From contig NZ_SJKA01000003.1 of the NCBI RefSeq assembly GCF_004331435.1, positions 496,001 through 560,000 of the forward strand: DNA of 64,000 nucleotides. The letters are read 5' to 3'. Source of the stretch: Kribbella sindirgiensis (lineage in GTDB: Bacteria > Actinomycetota > Actinomycetes > Propionibacteriales > Kribbellaceae). This document shows positions 7,769-15,834 of the stretch, in pieces; position 1 is the first letter of the stretch, and the number at the start of each line of letters is the position of its first letter. The notes beneath the pieces are model-generated. The model was given only the letters and a program-made list of their open reading frames with translations. It did no database searches and was not told the origin of the DNA. A program made the position numbers and the translations under genes.

Positions 7769-8243
7769 CCATGTCCTCCGCGCCCGCCTTGACCGCTTCG
7801 CGAATCCGCGAGTACGTGCCGCAGCGGCAGATGTTGCGCAGCTCGTCGAGGTCCGCGTCGGTGATGTCGCGGCCCTCCTTCTGCGCCTGCTTGACCTTCG
7901 CGACGGCGGCCATGATCTGGCCGGGCTGGCAGTACCCGCACTGCGCGACGTCGTACTTCAGCCACGCCTCCTGCATCGGATGCAGGTCCTTGCCGACCGT
8001 CGCCGGCAGCCCTTCGATCGTGGTGACCTCGTCCCCCGGCGCGATGTCCTTGACCTGCACCGAACAGGGGTTGAACGCCTTGCCGTTGATGTGCGAGGTG
8101 CACGACTTGCACACCTCCAGAGCGCACCCGTACTTCGGGCCGGTGACGCCGAGCAGGTCCCGGAGAACCCACAGCAACCGGACGTTGTCCTCGGCCTCGA
8201 CGCTGATCTGCTTGCCGTTGAGCTTGAAAGTGTGCGTAGGCAT
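7761..8243 (-). CDS. [2Fe-2S] subunit of a two-component molybdenum hydroxylase (IorA-like)
   Basis: A 160-residue electron-transfer subunit. The N-terminal plant-type ferredoxin domain has C40, C45, C48 and C60. The C-terminal helical domain has QCGYCQPG (C102, C105) and NICRCGTY (C139, C141). The size and the pairing with a FAD-free large subunit resemble isoquinoline 1-oxidoreductase alpha and similar aldehyde oxidases. The ATG at 8243 has GAGGAACC before it. It lies 7 nt after the large-subunit gene and overlaps xdhC. It has no Tat signal of its own, so it presumably leaves the cell folded with the large subunit. Confidence 0.9.
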   Translation of the reverse strand: MPTHTFKLNGKQISVEAEDNVRLLWVLRDLLGVTGPKYGCALEVCKSCTSHINGKAFNPCSVQVKDIAPGDEVTTIEGLPATVGKDLHPMQEAWLKYDVAQCGYCQPGQIMAAVAKVKQAQKEGRDITDADLDELRNICRCGTYSRIREAVKAGAEDMGA

Positions 8244-8250
8244 GGGTTCC

Positions 8251-10602
8251 TCAGAACGTGTGGTCGAGGCCGTCGGTCGGCGACTGCGGGGTGGACGGCT
8301 GCAACGGCAACGGCTCGAAGCTGAGCTTGCCGTGGTTGATCGGGAAGTACGTCGGCATCGTGCCGGTCGCCCGCGCGTAGGCGCACGCGATCGCGGCGAA
8401 CGCCGGAGCCACCGACAACTCACCGGCACCGCTCGGGCTCTCGCTCGTGTTCGGCATGATCACCACCTGCACGTCCAGCGGCGAGTTCCACTCCCGGGTG
8501 TAGAAGTAGTTGTCCCAGCTGCCTTCGAGCGGGATGCCGTTCTTGATGTGCAGGCTCGAGGTCAGCGCCAGCGCGATCGCGTCCTGCAGACCGCCGAACA
8601 TCTGGGCCTCCAGCCCGCGCGGGTTGATGCAGAACCCGGGATCGACGACGATCACCGCCTTGGTCACCCGCGGACCGGTCACGCCCTCGCCCTCGACCGG
8701 CCGGTTCACCGTCTCCGGCCGGCAGTCGATCTCGACCAGCGTCGCGACGGCCGCCCGGTACTCCGAGTGCACACCGACGCCCTGCGCCGTACCCTTCGGC
8801 ATCGCCTTGCCCCAGCTGCCGACCTCGGCCGCCTTGTTCAGAACCGCGAGCAGCCGTTGGTCCTTGAGGAAGTTCCGGCGGAACCGGACCGGGTCCTGGC
8901 CCATCTTCGCGGCCAGCTGGTCGACCACCAACTCCTCCGCGCAGACCACGTTCGGCGAGTAGATGTTGCGCATGCTGCCGGTGTTGAACTTCAGCGGGAT
9001 CTCGTTGAGCAGCTGGGTCGTGACACCGAAGTTGTACGGCGACGACTGGGTGAGCGCGAAGATCGTCTCGGCGAACGACAGGTTGCCGCCGACCGGAATG
9101 TCCGCCGCGAACGCCGTGATCATCTCGCCGAGGCCGTGACCGAAGTCGGTCTCCACGCTGGTGTGGCGCTGCTCGTAGGTGAGCACGTTGCCGGCCAGGT
9201 AGTTCACCCGGACCCGGGACGTACACATCGGGTGCGTGCGACCCTGGCGGAAGTTGTCGGTACGGGACCAGGACAGCTTGACCGCCTTGCCCATCTTCTG
9301 CGAGATCTCCGCCGCCTCGGCCGCGACGTCGTGGAACAGGTGCCGGCCGAACGAACCGCCGCCCTGGGTGACGTGCACCTTGACCGCGTCGATCGGCAGA
9401 CCGAGCTGTTTGGCGATGTCTTCCTGGGCGACGATCGGCACCTTCAGGCAGGACCAGATCTCGGCGCTGTCCGGGCCGACGTCGGCGATCGCGCAGTCCG
9501 GTTCGAGCGGGCTGTTGCTGGCGAACGCGAACACGAACTCGGCGTCGATCGTCTTGGTCAGCAACGGCAGCGACGGCGCCGCCATCGGCAGCTGGGCCGC
9601 GCGCAGCTTCGCCAGCACGGTGGCGTCGGACTCACCGTCCACGGTGCCCGGTCCCCAGGTCGCGTCGACCTTCTGGATCGCGTCGATGCACTGGCCGAAC
9701 GTCTCACCGCGGATCGCCACACCGTGGGTGATCCCAACGACATCGGTGATCCCCGGAAGCGCCCGCAGCTCCGCGAGGTTGTTGATCGACTTCAGCGTGC
9801 CGTTGATCGTCGGCGGCCGGGCCACCATCGTCGGCTTCGCGCCCGGGACGTCCAGGTCCATCGCGAACTGCTTGCGCCCGGTGACGATGTCGTGGCCGTC
9901 GACGCGGTTCCGCGGTTTCCCGAGGACGCTGAACTCCGACGGATCCTTGAGCTCGGCGGACACCGTGATCGTCTGCGCGGTGGCAGCGAGCTTCGCCAGC
10001 GAGCCGTACGTCGCCGTACGGCCGCTCGGACCGCTCAGCACACCCTTGCGCGTGGTCACCTTGGCGGCGTCGACACCCCAGCGCGTGGCAGCCGTCTCGA
10101 CCAGGCGCTGCCGGGCGACCGCGGCGGCCGTGCGGACCGGGAGGTACATGCTGCGCATCGAGTTCGAGCCGCCGGTCAGCTGATTCATCAACAGCTCCGG
10201 CCGGGCGTCGGCGAGCGCGATCTCGACCTTGTTCATCGGGAGATCCAGCTCTTCGGCGACCATCATCGCGAACGCGGTCGTGATGCCCTGACCGACCTCG
10301 GTCCGCGGAACGGCGAAGTACGCGGTGCCGTCGGACTTCAGCTGCACCGTGATCAGCCCGGACGTCGGCGCCGCGGCGAGGTTCTGCAGGTCGCCGAGAT
10401 CGAAGATGTCGGCCGGCTGCGGCAGCGACGGAACCGCCGCGTCGGCCGCGCGCGGGTCGGACTCGTTCGTCAGCCAGCTCACGCCGACCGCGAGGGTGGG
10501 CGCGGCGATCAGGTAGCCGAGGACCTTGCGCCGCCCGAGCAGGCCGCGTCTGCCGTCCGGTTGATCGCTTGGTCGATCCAACGAACGACGATGTTCGGCC
10601 AT
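8251..10602 (-). CDS. Molybdopterin-binding large subunit, Tat-exported (IorB-like)
   Basis: A 783-residue catalytic subunit of the xanthine oxidase family, type isoquinoline 1-oxidoreductase beta/aldehyde dehydrogenase. A twin-arginine signal (LLGRRKVLGYLIAAPTLAVG) lies near residues 20-40. Cofactor motifs include EVGQGITTAFAMMVAEEL, GGGSFGRHLFHDVAAEAA and SMRNIYSPNVVCAEE. The catalytic Glu lies in GAGELSVAPAFAAIA near the C-terminus. The ATG at 10602 is preceded by GGAGG; an in-frame start at 10647 is less likely. The substrate (N-heterocycle, aldehyde or purine-like) cannot be told. No FAD-domain or cytochrome c subunit is encoded here, so the electron acceptor is open. Confidence 0.9.
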   Translation of the reverse strand: MAEHRRSLDRPSDQPDGRRGLLGRRKVLGYLIAAPTLAVGVSWLTNESDPRAADAAVPSLPQPADIFDLGDLQNLAAAPTSGLITVQLKSDGTAYFAVPRTEVGQGITTAFAMMVAEELDLPMNKVEIALADARPELLMNQLTGGSNSMRSMYLPVRTAAAVARQRLVETAATRWGVDAAKVTTRKGVLSGPSGRTATYGSLAKLAATAQTITVSAELKDPSEFSVLGKPRNRVDGHDIVTGRKQFAMDLDVPGAKPTMVARPPTINGTLKSINNLAELRALPGITDVVGITHGVAIRGETFGQCIDAIQKVDATWGPGTVDGESDATVLAKLRAAQLPMAAPSLPLLTKTIDAEFVFAFASNSPLEPDCAIADVGPDSAEIWSCLKVPIVAQEDIAKQLGLPIDAVKVHVTQGGGSFGRHLFHDVAAEAAEISQKMGKAVKLSWSRTDNFRQGRTHPMCTSRVRVNYLAGNVLTYEQRHTSVETDFGHGLGEMITAFAADIPVGGNLSFAETIFALTQSSPYNFGVTTQLLNEIPLKFNTGSMRNIYSPNVVCAEELVVDQLAAKMGQDPVRFRRNFLKDQRLLAVLNKAAEVGSWGKAMPKGTAQGVGVHSEYRAAVATLVEIDCRPETVNRPVEGEGVTGPRVTKAVIVVDPGFCINPRGLEAQMFGGLQDAIALALTSSLHIKNGIPLEGSWDNYFYTREWNSPLDVQVVIMPNTSESPSGAGELSVAPAFAAIACAYARATGTMPTYFPINHGKLSFEPLPLQPSTPQSPTDGLDHTF

Positions 10603-10698
10603 GAGGGTCCTCCGTGCTCGAGCAATGCTGGGAACGCAGTCTGGCACCGCTGTCGGCGCGGCGGCATGGCCACGATGCCCACGTTTTGCGCGGTTCTA

Positions 10699-10715
10699 CT
10701 GTGCACAACGCACAG
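10699..10715. promoter_or_regulatory. Inverted repeat CTGTGC-N5-GCACAG between pucR and the oxidase genes
   Basis: A perfect 6-bp dyad in the 126-bp gap between the pucR stop and the oxidase start, about 97 bp upstream of the latter. It is a candidate operator for the adjacent PucR regulator. The rest of the gap shows no clear promoter. Confidence 0.4.
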
Positions 10716-10728
10716 CCCGACCCTTCGG

Positions 10729-11934
10729 TCACGCAGCAGGCGGGAACAGTCTGAAAGCACGCAGTGCAAGGCCGAGCTCGACGTGGAGCCCTTCGTCGCT
10801 GAGGTTACGGCCGGTGATCTGATGGACCCGGTGCAGGCGGTTGATGACCGTGTTGCGGTGACAGTGCGCGAGGTCCGCGGTACGACGTACGGAACCTGCT
10901 GCGAGCACCCATTTGTCCAGGGTGTCGAGCAACAGTTCGCGTTCGGCCGCGGGTACTGTCATCAGCGGCAGCAGCCAGTACTGCACCAGTTGCTCGGCCA
11001 ACTCCGGTGCGCTGAGCAACAACGCCTCGGGCAGTCGCTCGGTCAGCGCTGCTACGTCGATCTGACCTGCCGGGAGCGTACGGCGGGCCAGCATCGCCTG
11101 CCGGTACGCACTGTTGACCTCGGCCAGACCTGAGACGACACCGGACAGACCGGCCGGTGCGTGGACGACGTCACGCAGCGTGCGGAGCACCGTGACCGGG
11201 GATTCCGTGCCCACAGCAAGCAATCCGACAACGGTCTGCGGACGCACCTGCCAGGCGGAAGCGATCCGAAGACCCGCAAAGCGCCGTACGAACAGGGATG
11301 TCGTGCACTCGTCGTCGATCAGGTTGTCGATCGCGACCACCGCGTAGCCGCCGTGCACGGGCACGTCGAGGACGGTCGCGGCCTCCTGGATGAACGCCCG
11401 GTCCTTCCCCGGACCGTGCAGCAAACCCTCCCAGAGGGTCGATCTGCGGCGCTCGTCGGCGCGGACGAGTTGCCGTTCGGCCACGTGATAGGCGGCCGCG
11501 ACCTGCGAGGACGTCCGGTCGACGACCTCCCAGACCTTGCTCGCGACATCCAGCAACGCCGCGGACTCGACCACACCCTGGGCTCGGGCCTCGTCGATCA
11601 ACGCCTCCCACACCAACCGCCCGCCGAGCCGGAACGACTTCAGTACGTCGTCCAGCGGCATCCGCTGCTCCGCCCGCCGCCGGCCGGTCGCCTGTGCCGC
11701 GTCGAAGTGGTCGTCGCTGTCGGCAATCATCTGCACGACGCGGGCAACGTTGTCATGACACGACCGCCACAGGTCCTGCCGCGGTACCGCATCCATCTCG
11801 CGGTACGCCGGGTTCTGCTCGTAGATCGTCTCGACCAACGCATCGGTCAACGCCGGCAGATGCAGCAACACACTCTCGGCCAACGCCTCGACCGTCAGCT
11901 CCACCACCGGCAACGCAACATCCCGCTCACCCAT
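10729..11934 (-). CDS. PucR/CdaR-family transcriptional regulator
   Basis: A 401-residue protein. The C-terminus (DKWVLAAGSVRRTADLAHCHRNTVINRLHRVHQITGRNLSD, about residues 335-375) is the PucR helix-turn-helix. It is preceded by a GGDEF-like CdaR domain and an N-terminal RsbRD-type helical domain. The name comes from the purine catabolism activator PucR of Bacillus, and the family often controls degradation genes. It lies directly upstream of the molybdenum hydroxylase genes on the same strand, so it is their likely regulator. The ATG at 11934 lacks a good ribosome site; a GTG about ten codons inside is an alternative. Confidence 0.83.
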   Translation of the reverse strand: MGERDVALPVVELTVEALAESVLLHLPALTDALVETIYEQNPAYREMDAVPRQDLWRSCHDNVARVVQMIADSDDHFDAAQATGRRRAEQRMPLDDVLKSFRLGGRLVWEALIDEARAQGVVESAALLDVASKVWEVVDRTSSQVAAAYHVAERQLVRADERRRSTLWEGLLHGPGKDRAFIQEAATVLDVPVHGGYAVVAIDNLIDDECTTSLFVRRFAGLRIASAWQVRPQTVVGLLAVGTESPVTVLRTLRDVVHAPAGLSGVVSGLAEVNSAYRQAMLARRTLPAGQIDVAALTERLPEALLLSAPELAEQLVQYWLLPLMTVPAAERELLLDTLDKWVLAAGSVRRTADLAHCHRNTVINRLHRVHQITGRNLSDEGLHVELGLALRAFRLFPPAA

Positions 11935-12051
11935 AGTCGGCACAGCATTGCACACAGTCGCAGGCTTGGGTACGGGTCGAGTACGGGCAGCGGTCTGTTC
12001 CAAGGGGTCCTTACTCTTCGCGGCAACACGTTCGACAACAGTAGGGAAACC

Positions 12052-12600
12052 ATGTCTTCGCAGAGCATCCGCCGACGCGTCCTCCGCAGAGCCGCCGCCC
12101 CGGCCGCCGCCGTGGCCCTCGCGCTCGGCCTCACTGCCGCCCTGGCCACCACCCCCGCCGCCGCCAGCGGTTCCTACACCGGTCGCGCCTACGTCTACGG
12201 AGAAGGCTCCCTGGCCGGCGACTGGAGCGACGAGGGTGTCGTCAACGTAGCCACACACCGCTCCTCCAACGTGACCTGCCTGTGGCAGACCATCCTCTGG
12301 GCGGACGGCTACCTGCCGAGGTCCGACATCGACGGCATCTTCGGCGACCAGACGCACGCCGCCACGGTGAGATGGCAGCGGAACCACGGGCTCACCGCGG
12401 ACGGCTCGGTCGGCAAGGCGACCTTCGCGAAAGCGCAGCAGAACATCGTCCTTCAGGACACGTCGGACGGCTACCAGTACGGGATGTACGACGGAAACAG
12501 CCTCTTCGCCGTCCGTCGCCCGATCAACGCCGGGAACTGGATGTTCGCTGCACCCAGTGGCGTCTTCATTTCGGCCGCCTACAACTGGAAGACCTGCTGA
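12052..12600 (+). CDS. Secreted peptidoglycan-binding protein
   Basis: A 182-residue exported protein. The signal peptide has RRRVLRRAAA followed by a hydrophobic stretch and probable cleavage after ATTPAAA (about residues 31-37). Residues 75-130 form a PG_binding_1 domain: LWQTILWADGYL, SDIDGIFGDQTHAATVRWQR, GLTADGSVGKATF. Two Cys (in VTCLWQ and at the last residue) could form a disulfide. There is no catalytic domain, so it may be a cell-wall anchor or lectin-like protein. AGGGAAACC precedes the ATG. The next secreted protein gene begins 3 nt after its stop, making a two-gene unit. Confidence 0.8.
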   Translation: MSSQSIRRRVLRRAAAPAAAVALALGLTAALATTPAAASGSYTGRAYVYGEGSLAGDWSDEGVVNVATHRSSNVTCLWQTILWADGYLPRSDIDGIFGDQTHAATVRWQRNHGLTADGSVGKATFAKAQQNIVLQDTSDGYQYGMYDGNSLFAVRRPINAGNWMFAAPSGVFISAAYNWKTC

Positions 12601-12603
12601 ACC

Positions 12604-13368
12604 ATGCGCAAAGTCATCGTCGCGCTGGCCGCCCTTGCCGTCGCCGGCGCCACGCTCGTGGCCGTCTCCGGCGGCGCTGAAGCCGCCACCACTTGGCAGG
12701 CCCACGACAAGAACTGCAAGACCCTGAAGACCCCTGAGGGCGCCGAGCTCGGCTCGGTCTGCGCCGAGGTGCAGAAGCGCGTCACCGACACCGGCTCGAT
12801 CACCGGCTACCGCGGACGGACCTCCGTCGCGCCGGTAGTCGGCCAGTCGATCACGCCGGACCACTACAACTGGAACAGCCAGAACGTCGAGTTCTGCTCC
12901 ACCGGCGAGTGCGAACCGAAGACGACGGCGTGGACGTCCTCCTGGTCCCCGACCCTGACATCCGAAAGCACGTACGTCACCTGGGGCGATTATGGGGACG
13001 TCGGCGCCTCCTGGAGCTCCTGGACGAAGCTGGCGAGCCGGTGCCTGACGTATGTCGCGGGCAAGGTCTGCGTGAACCGGTACGAACGCGGCTACCGCAC
13101 GTACTACCAGGAGCGCGGCCAGCTCGTCATCAACCCTGCCTCAGGCCAGTGGATCGAGCCGCGCTGGGTTCGCGTCGGCCACGTCATCAACGGCACCAGC
13201 ACCTCGAAGACAACCACCTTCTGCAACCCAACCTGCACCCGCCCCACGACGAGCTGGTCCCGCTCAGTCAGCCGAGATTTCGACAGCGGCTACGACGAAG
13301 GCTTCGCCTCCGCCAGCTGGACCCTCCCCTCCGGCGCAACCAAGAGCCTGCGCGTCGCCTACCCCTGA
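12604..13368 (+). CDS. Secreted eight-cysteine protein of unknown function
   Basis: A 254-residue protein with a Sec signal (RKVIVALAALAVAGATLVAV, cleavage near GGAEA-A at about residue 27). The mature part is rich in Trp, Ser, Thr and Tyr. It carries eight Cys, several in pairs (EFCSTGEC, SRCLTYVAGKVC, TFCNPTC), suggesting four disulfides and a beta-rich fold. I do not recognise a family. It starts 3 nt after the peptidoglycan-binding protein gene with only a weak ribosome site, so it is likely translationally coupled and may act with that protein at the cell wall. A perfect hairpin follows. Confidence 0.75.
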   Translation: MRKVIVALAALAVAGATLVAVSGGAEAATTWQAHDKNCKTLKTPEGAELGSVCAEVQKRVTDTGSITGYRGRTSVAPVVGQSITPDHYNWNSQNVEFCSTGECEPKTTAWTSSWSPTLTSESTYVTWGDYGDVGASWSSWTKLASRCLTYVAGKVCVNRYERGYRTYYQERGQLVINPASGQWIEPRWVRVGHVINGTSTSKTTTFCNPTCTRPTTSWSRSVSRDFDSGYDEGFASASWTLPSGATKSLRVAYP

Positions 13369-13389
13369 CAGGCATACGCCGTACGTCGT

Positions 13390-13422
13390 CCTCAGCCGGA
13401 GCGTCAGGCGCTCCGGCTGAGG
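13390..13422. terminator. Bidirectional hairpin between convergent genes
   Basis: A perfect 14-bp stem (CCTCAGCCGGAGCG with its complement) encloses a 5-nt loop, 13404-13408. The loop contains the stop codon of the minus-strand ArsR-like gene, so one arm is coding sequence. It can end both convergent transcripts. Confidence 0.7.
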
Positions 13423-14372
13423 AGCGCCAGGCCGAGTTCTGACGCGGTGTGGACGACCTGTCTGCCGTCGCGGTCGCTGACGATCAGGCCTGCTTCGCGC
13501 AGGATCTTTGCCTGCTCGCTGGATGATGCCGGCGAGATGTCCAGCCGCTTCGCCAGCTCAGTGGTGGTGCAGGAACCGCCGGCCAGGCAGTCCAGCATGG
13601 CCGCACGGGTTCGGCTGAGCAGATCCTCCAGCCGTGCGCCTGGCGATTCCGGATCCAGCCAGCCGAGCCGATGCGACACCGGATAGACCAGCACCATCGG
13701 CTCGCCTGGCAGGTCCAGCAGGGTGACATCGTTGTAGGCGAAGAACGACGGCTGCAGGACGACGCCTCGGCCGTCCAGGTGGATGTCGAGCTCGGACCGT
13801 TTGTTGGTGAGCACGATCGCGGGTGGCTCCCAGCGCACGGTTCCACCGATCCCGGACAGCAGCCCGTCGATTCCCTGCTCGCACAGCGTCCGGCGCTGGG
13901 CGAGCAGTTCCTCGTTGACCTGCCGGCGCATCTCACCCCAGTACGGCGCCAGGTGGGCGGCGTGGAATCGGCCGAGAACAGTGACGAGTCGCTGCAGGGT
14001 CTCCGGATCGCCAGACGCGAGCGACCGCGCCCACCCCGGCAACGGGGTCTCACTGCCGAGTCGTCCGAGATCGGTCCGCAAGATCGTTCGCGGCGTCCGC
14101 AGGACGGTCTCGAAGCCCTCCCGGAGGTCGGTCGTGCCGACGGCCGGAGTCAGGAAGTCCGGCGAGTAGCCCCAAGCCGGGACGAGCGCGTGCAGCGCCC
14201 GCCAACGCGCCGGCCCGTGCAGCCGGACCTTGCGGCGCCAGGGGTCGAACACCAATCCCCCGACCCCGTTGGTGATCGCCTGCAGACCGTGGACCAGTTC
14301 CCACATCGGGTCGATGGCCGGTGCCAACCGCACCCGGCGAATGTCGTCAGTACTCAGGTGGATGCGCCACAT
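13404..14372 (-). CDS. ArsR-like winged-helix transcriptional regulator
   Basis: A 322-residue protein. The first ~230 residues are an uncharacterised domain found fused to winged helices in actinobacteria. The C-terminus (AMLDCLAGGSCTTTELAKRLDISPASSSEQAKILREAGLIVSDRDGRQVVH, about 250-305) is an ArsR-type DNA-binding domain. Metal-binding Cys pairs of classic ArsR are not evident. The ATG at 14372 has GGGGGAG 4 nt before it and is preferred to a GTG at 14396. It is divergent from the lipoprotein gene at 14462 and convergent with the secreted pair. Confidence 0.8.
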   Translation of the reverse strand: MWRIHLSTDDIRRVRLAPAIDPMWELVHGLQAITNGVGGLVFDPWRRKVRLHGPARWRALHALVPAWGYSPDFLTPAVGTTDLREGFETVLRTPRTILRTDLGRLGSETPLPGWARSLASGDPETLQRLVTVLGRFHAAHLAPYWGEMRRQVNEELLAQRRTLCEQGIDGLLSGIGGTVRWEPPAIVLTNKRSELDIHLDGRGVVLQPSFFAYNDVTLLDLPGEPMVLVYPVSHRLGWLDPESPGARLEDLLSRTRAAMLDCLAGGSCTTTELAKRLDISPASSSEQAKILREAGLIVSDRDGRQVVHTASELGLALLSRSA

Positions 14373-14447
14373 ATAGCTCCCCCAGGTCGTTCCCACCAGG
14401 AATTCGGCCTGAACCTAAGTATTCGCGGCTGCCAGGGTCACCCGGCT

Positions 14448-14453
14448 TAGCGT
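14448..14453 (+). promoter_or_regulatory. -10 element of the lipoprotein gene
   Basis: TAGCGT lies 8 nt before the ATG at 14462, and no ribosome site is present. This is the leaderless arrangement seen repeatedly in this window. A -35 box is not obvious. Confidence 0.4.
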
Positions 14454-14461
14454 CCTGAGCC

Positions 14462-15322
14462 ATGAGGACTCACTACGCCGCGCTTGTGCTCGTCGGCCTG
14501 CTGACAGGTTGTGCGAGTGAACCGGCGCCGGCAGCCGCACCGGAGCGGACATCCAGCGTCGTACCGCGTCCCCTGACAACCGGCGAGCGGGCGGAGCTGG
14601 AGGAGGCCGAGGCCGAGCTGACCAGGCGTTGCATGGAGCGCGAAGGGTTCCAGCTGTACCTGACGAAGCCTCCAGCCGGTCCGCCCGCCCTGCCGTACGG
14701 CAACGACGACGTGAGGTTCGCCCGGCGCTCCGGGCTCGGGCTGGCCACGGTCGACAGCGTGAAGCTCCGCGCGGCCGATCCGAACATCCGGTACGTCGAG
14801 AGCCTGCCCGCTGATCGGCAAGCGGCCTACGGCAGGGCTCTGAACGGCGATCCGAAGCAGGCGATGTCGGCGCAGCTGCCCGACGGAAGCACCGACAACA
14901 TGAGCCGGGTCGGCTGTACGGCGTCGGCGCAGGCCGAGCTGTACGGCGACGGTGAACGCTGGTTCCAGGTCAGCGCGATCGTCAACTATCTGCCGGCCGA
15001 GTACCTGCCGAAGATCGACGCGGACCGCCGGTTCCGAACGGCTCTCGCCAACTGGACCGCCTGCATGCGACGCGCCGGCCACCCAGTCTCCAGCCCGGCC
15101 CAGCTCCGCACCGGATTCCCGGCCTTCCGAGCGGCGCCGTCAGCCAAAGAAGTCGCCGCCGCGATCGACGAGGCGACCTGTTCCAAGGCCACCCAGCTGA
15201 CCGCGACCGGGAAGCGGATCGAACGCGAACACCAAGCCCGGGTCTACCGCGCACACCGTGACGCGGTGCTGGAGTACCAGACCTTGTCCGTCGCGGCGTT
15301 GGACCGTGCCCGCACCTACTGA
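14462..15322 (+). CDS. Putative lipoprotein of unknown function
   Basis: A 286-residue protein with a lipoprotein signal: MRTHYAALVLVGLLTGC, lipidated Cys at 17. A Pro/Ala spacer follows. The mature part has scattered Cys (in TRRCMEREGF, SRVGCTAS, WTACMRRAGH, EATCSKA), giving four that could pair. The spacing TxRCMxxxGF ... WxxCMRRAGH is common in actinobacterial surface lipoproteins of unknown role, and I know no function for them. It is followed 32 nt later by the I36-type inhibitor gene, so the two may form one unit. Confidence 0.78.
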   Translation: MRTHYAALVLVGLLTGCASEPAPAAAPERTSSVVPRPLTTGERAELEEAEAELTRRCMEREGFQLYLTKPPAGPPALPYGNDDVRFARRSGLGLATVDSVKLRAADPNIRYVESLPADRQAAYGRALNGDPKQAMSAQLPDGSTDNMSRVGCTASAQAELYGDGERWFQVSAIVNYLPAEYLPKIDADRRFRTALANWTACMRRAGHPVSSPAQLRTGFPAFRAAPSAKEVAAAIDEATCSKATQLTATGKRIEREHQARVYRAHRDAVLEYQTLSVAALDRARTY

Positions 15323-15354
15323 TGCTTCAACACCAACAGGAAGAGGAGAAATCA

Positions 15355-15789
15355 ATGCTCAAACGCATGACCGGCATCGGCGCCGGCGTCCTGCTCACCG
15401 GAGCCGCCCTGATCACCGGCACGACCGAGGCACAAGCAGCGCCAGACGGCTGCGCTCCCGGACAGTTCTGCGCCTGGTACTACTCGGACTACAGCGGACC
15501 CTCCGTCAAGTCGTACGGCGATGCCCTCTGGCCTGGTGCCGGTGGCCCGAGGCTCGACAACAAGATCGGCAACGACGACGCGTCATGGTTCAACAACGGC
15601 GGCTACTGCCAGGGCTGCGACCACGTCCGGGTGTTCAACGCGACCAGCTCAGGTCAGAAGGTGACGCTGTGCGTCCATCGCGGGCACTGGGGCTACTCCA
15701 ACACCAACAGCGCCACCCGGGCCGCCATGGCCAAGGGCGACCTGCACCGCTGGGGCCCGGAGTGCGGCAGCGGCGAGCCGCAGCTCTGA
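15355..15789 (+). CDS. Secreted peptidase inhibitor family I36 protein
   Basis: A 144-residue exported protein. The signal peptide ends near TEAQA-AP (about residue 28). The mature part, CAPGQFCAWYYSDYSGPS, then a Cys pair (YCQGC), resembles the beta/gamma-crystallin-like fold of Streptomyces metalloproteinase inhibitor SMPI, MEROPS family I36. Whether it inhibits a protease is not shown. GAGGAG precedes the ATG at 15355 by 6 nt; the in-frame start 11 codons upstream is unlikely. A hairpin terminator follows. Confidence 0.8.
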   Translation: MLKRMTGIGAGVLLTGAALITGTTEAQAAPDGCAPGQFCAWYYSDYSGPSVKSYGDALWPGAGGPRLDNKIGNDDASWFNNGGYCQGCDHVRVFNATSSGQKVTLCVHRGHWGYSNTNSATRAAMAKGDLHRWGPECGSGEPQL

Positions 15790-15796
15790 GCTGATG

Positions 15797-15826
15797 CCAG
15801 GCCCGCGGGTTCTCCTGCGGGCCTGG
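15797..15826. terminator. Hairpin between I36 gene and prenyl synthase gene
   Basis: A 10-bp perfect stem, CCAGGCCCGC with GCGGGCCTGG, has a 10-nt loop. It lies 7 nt after one stop codon and 8 nt from the other, so it can serve both convergent genes. There is no clear T-tract. Confidence 0.65.
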
Positions 15827-15834
15827 TGGTGTTC

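Noticed and set aside
7717..11133. 1138-residue plus-strand open frame across the oxidase genes
   Set aside because: A mixed His/Arg-rich translation typical of the complement of high-GC genes; the minus-strand genes carry clear cofactor motifs.
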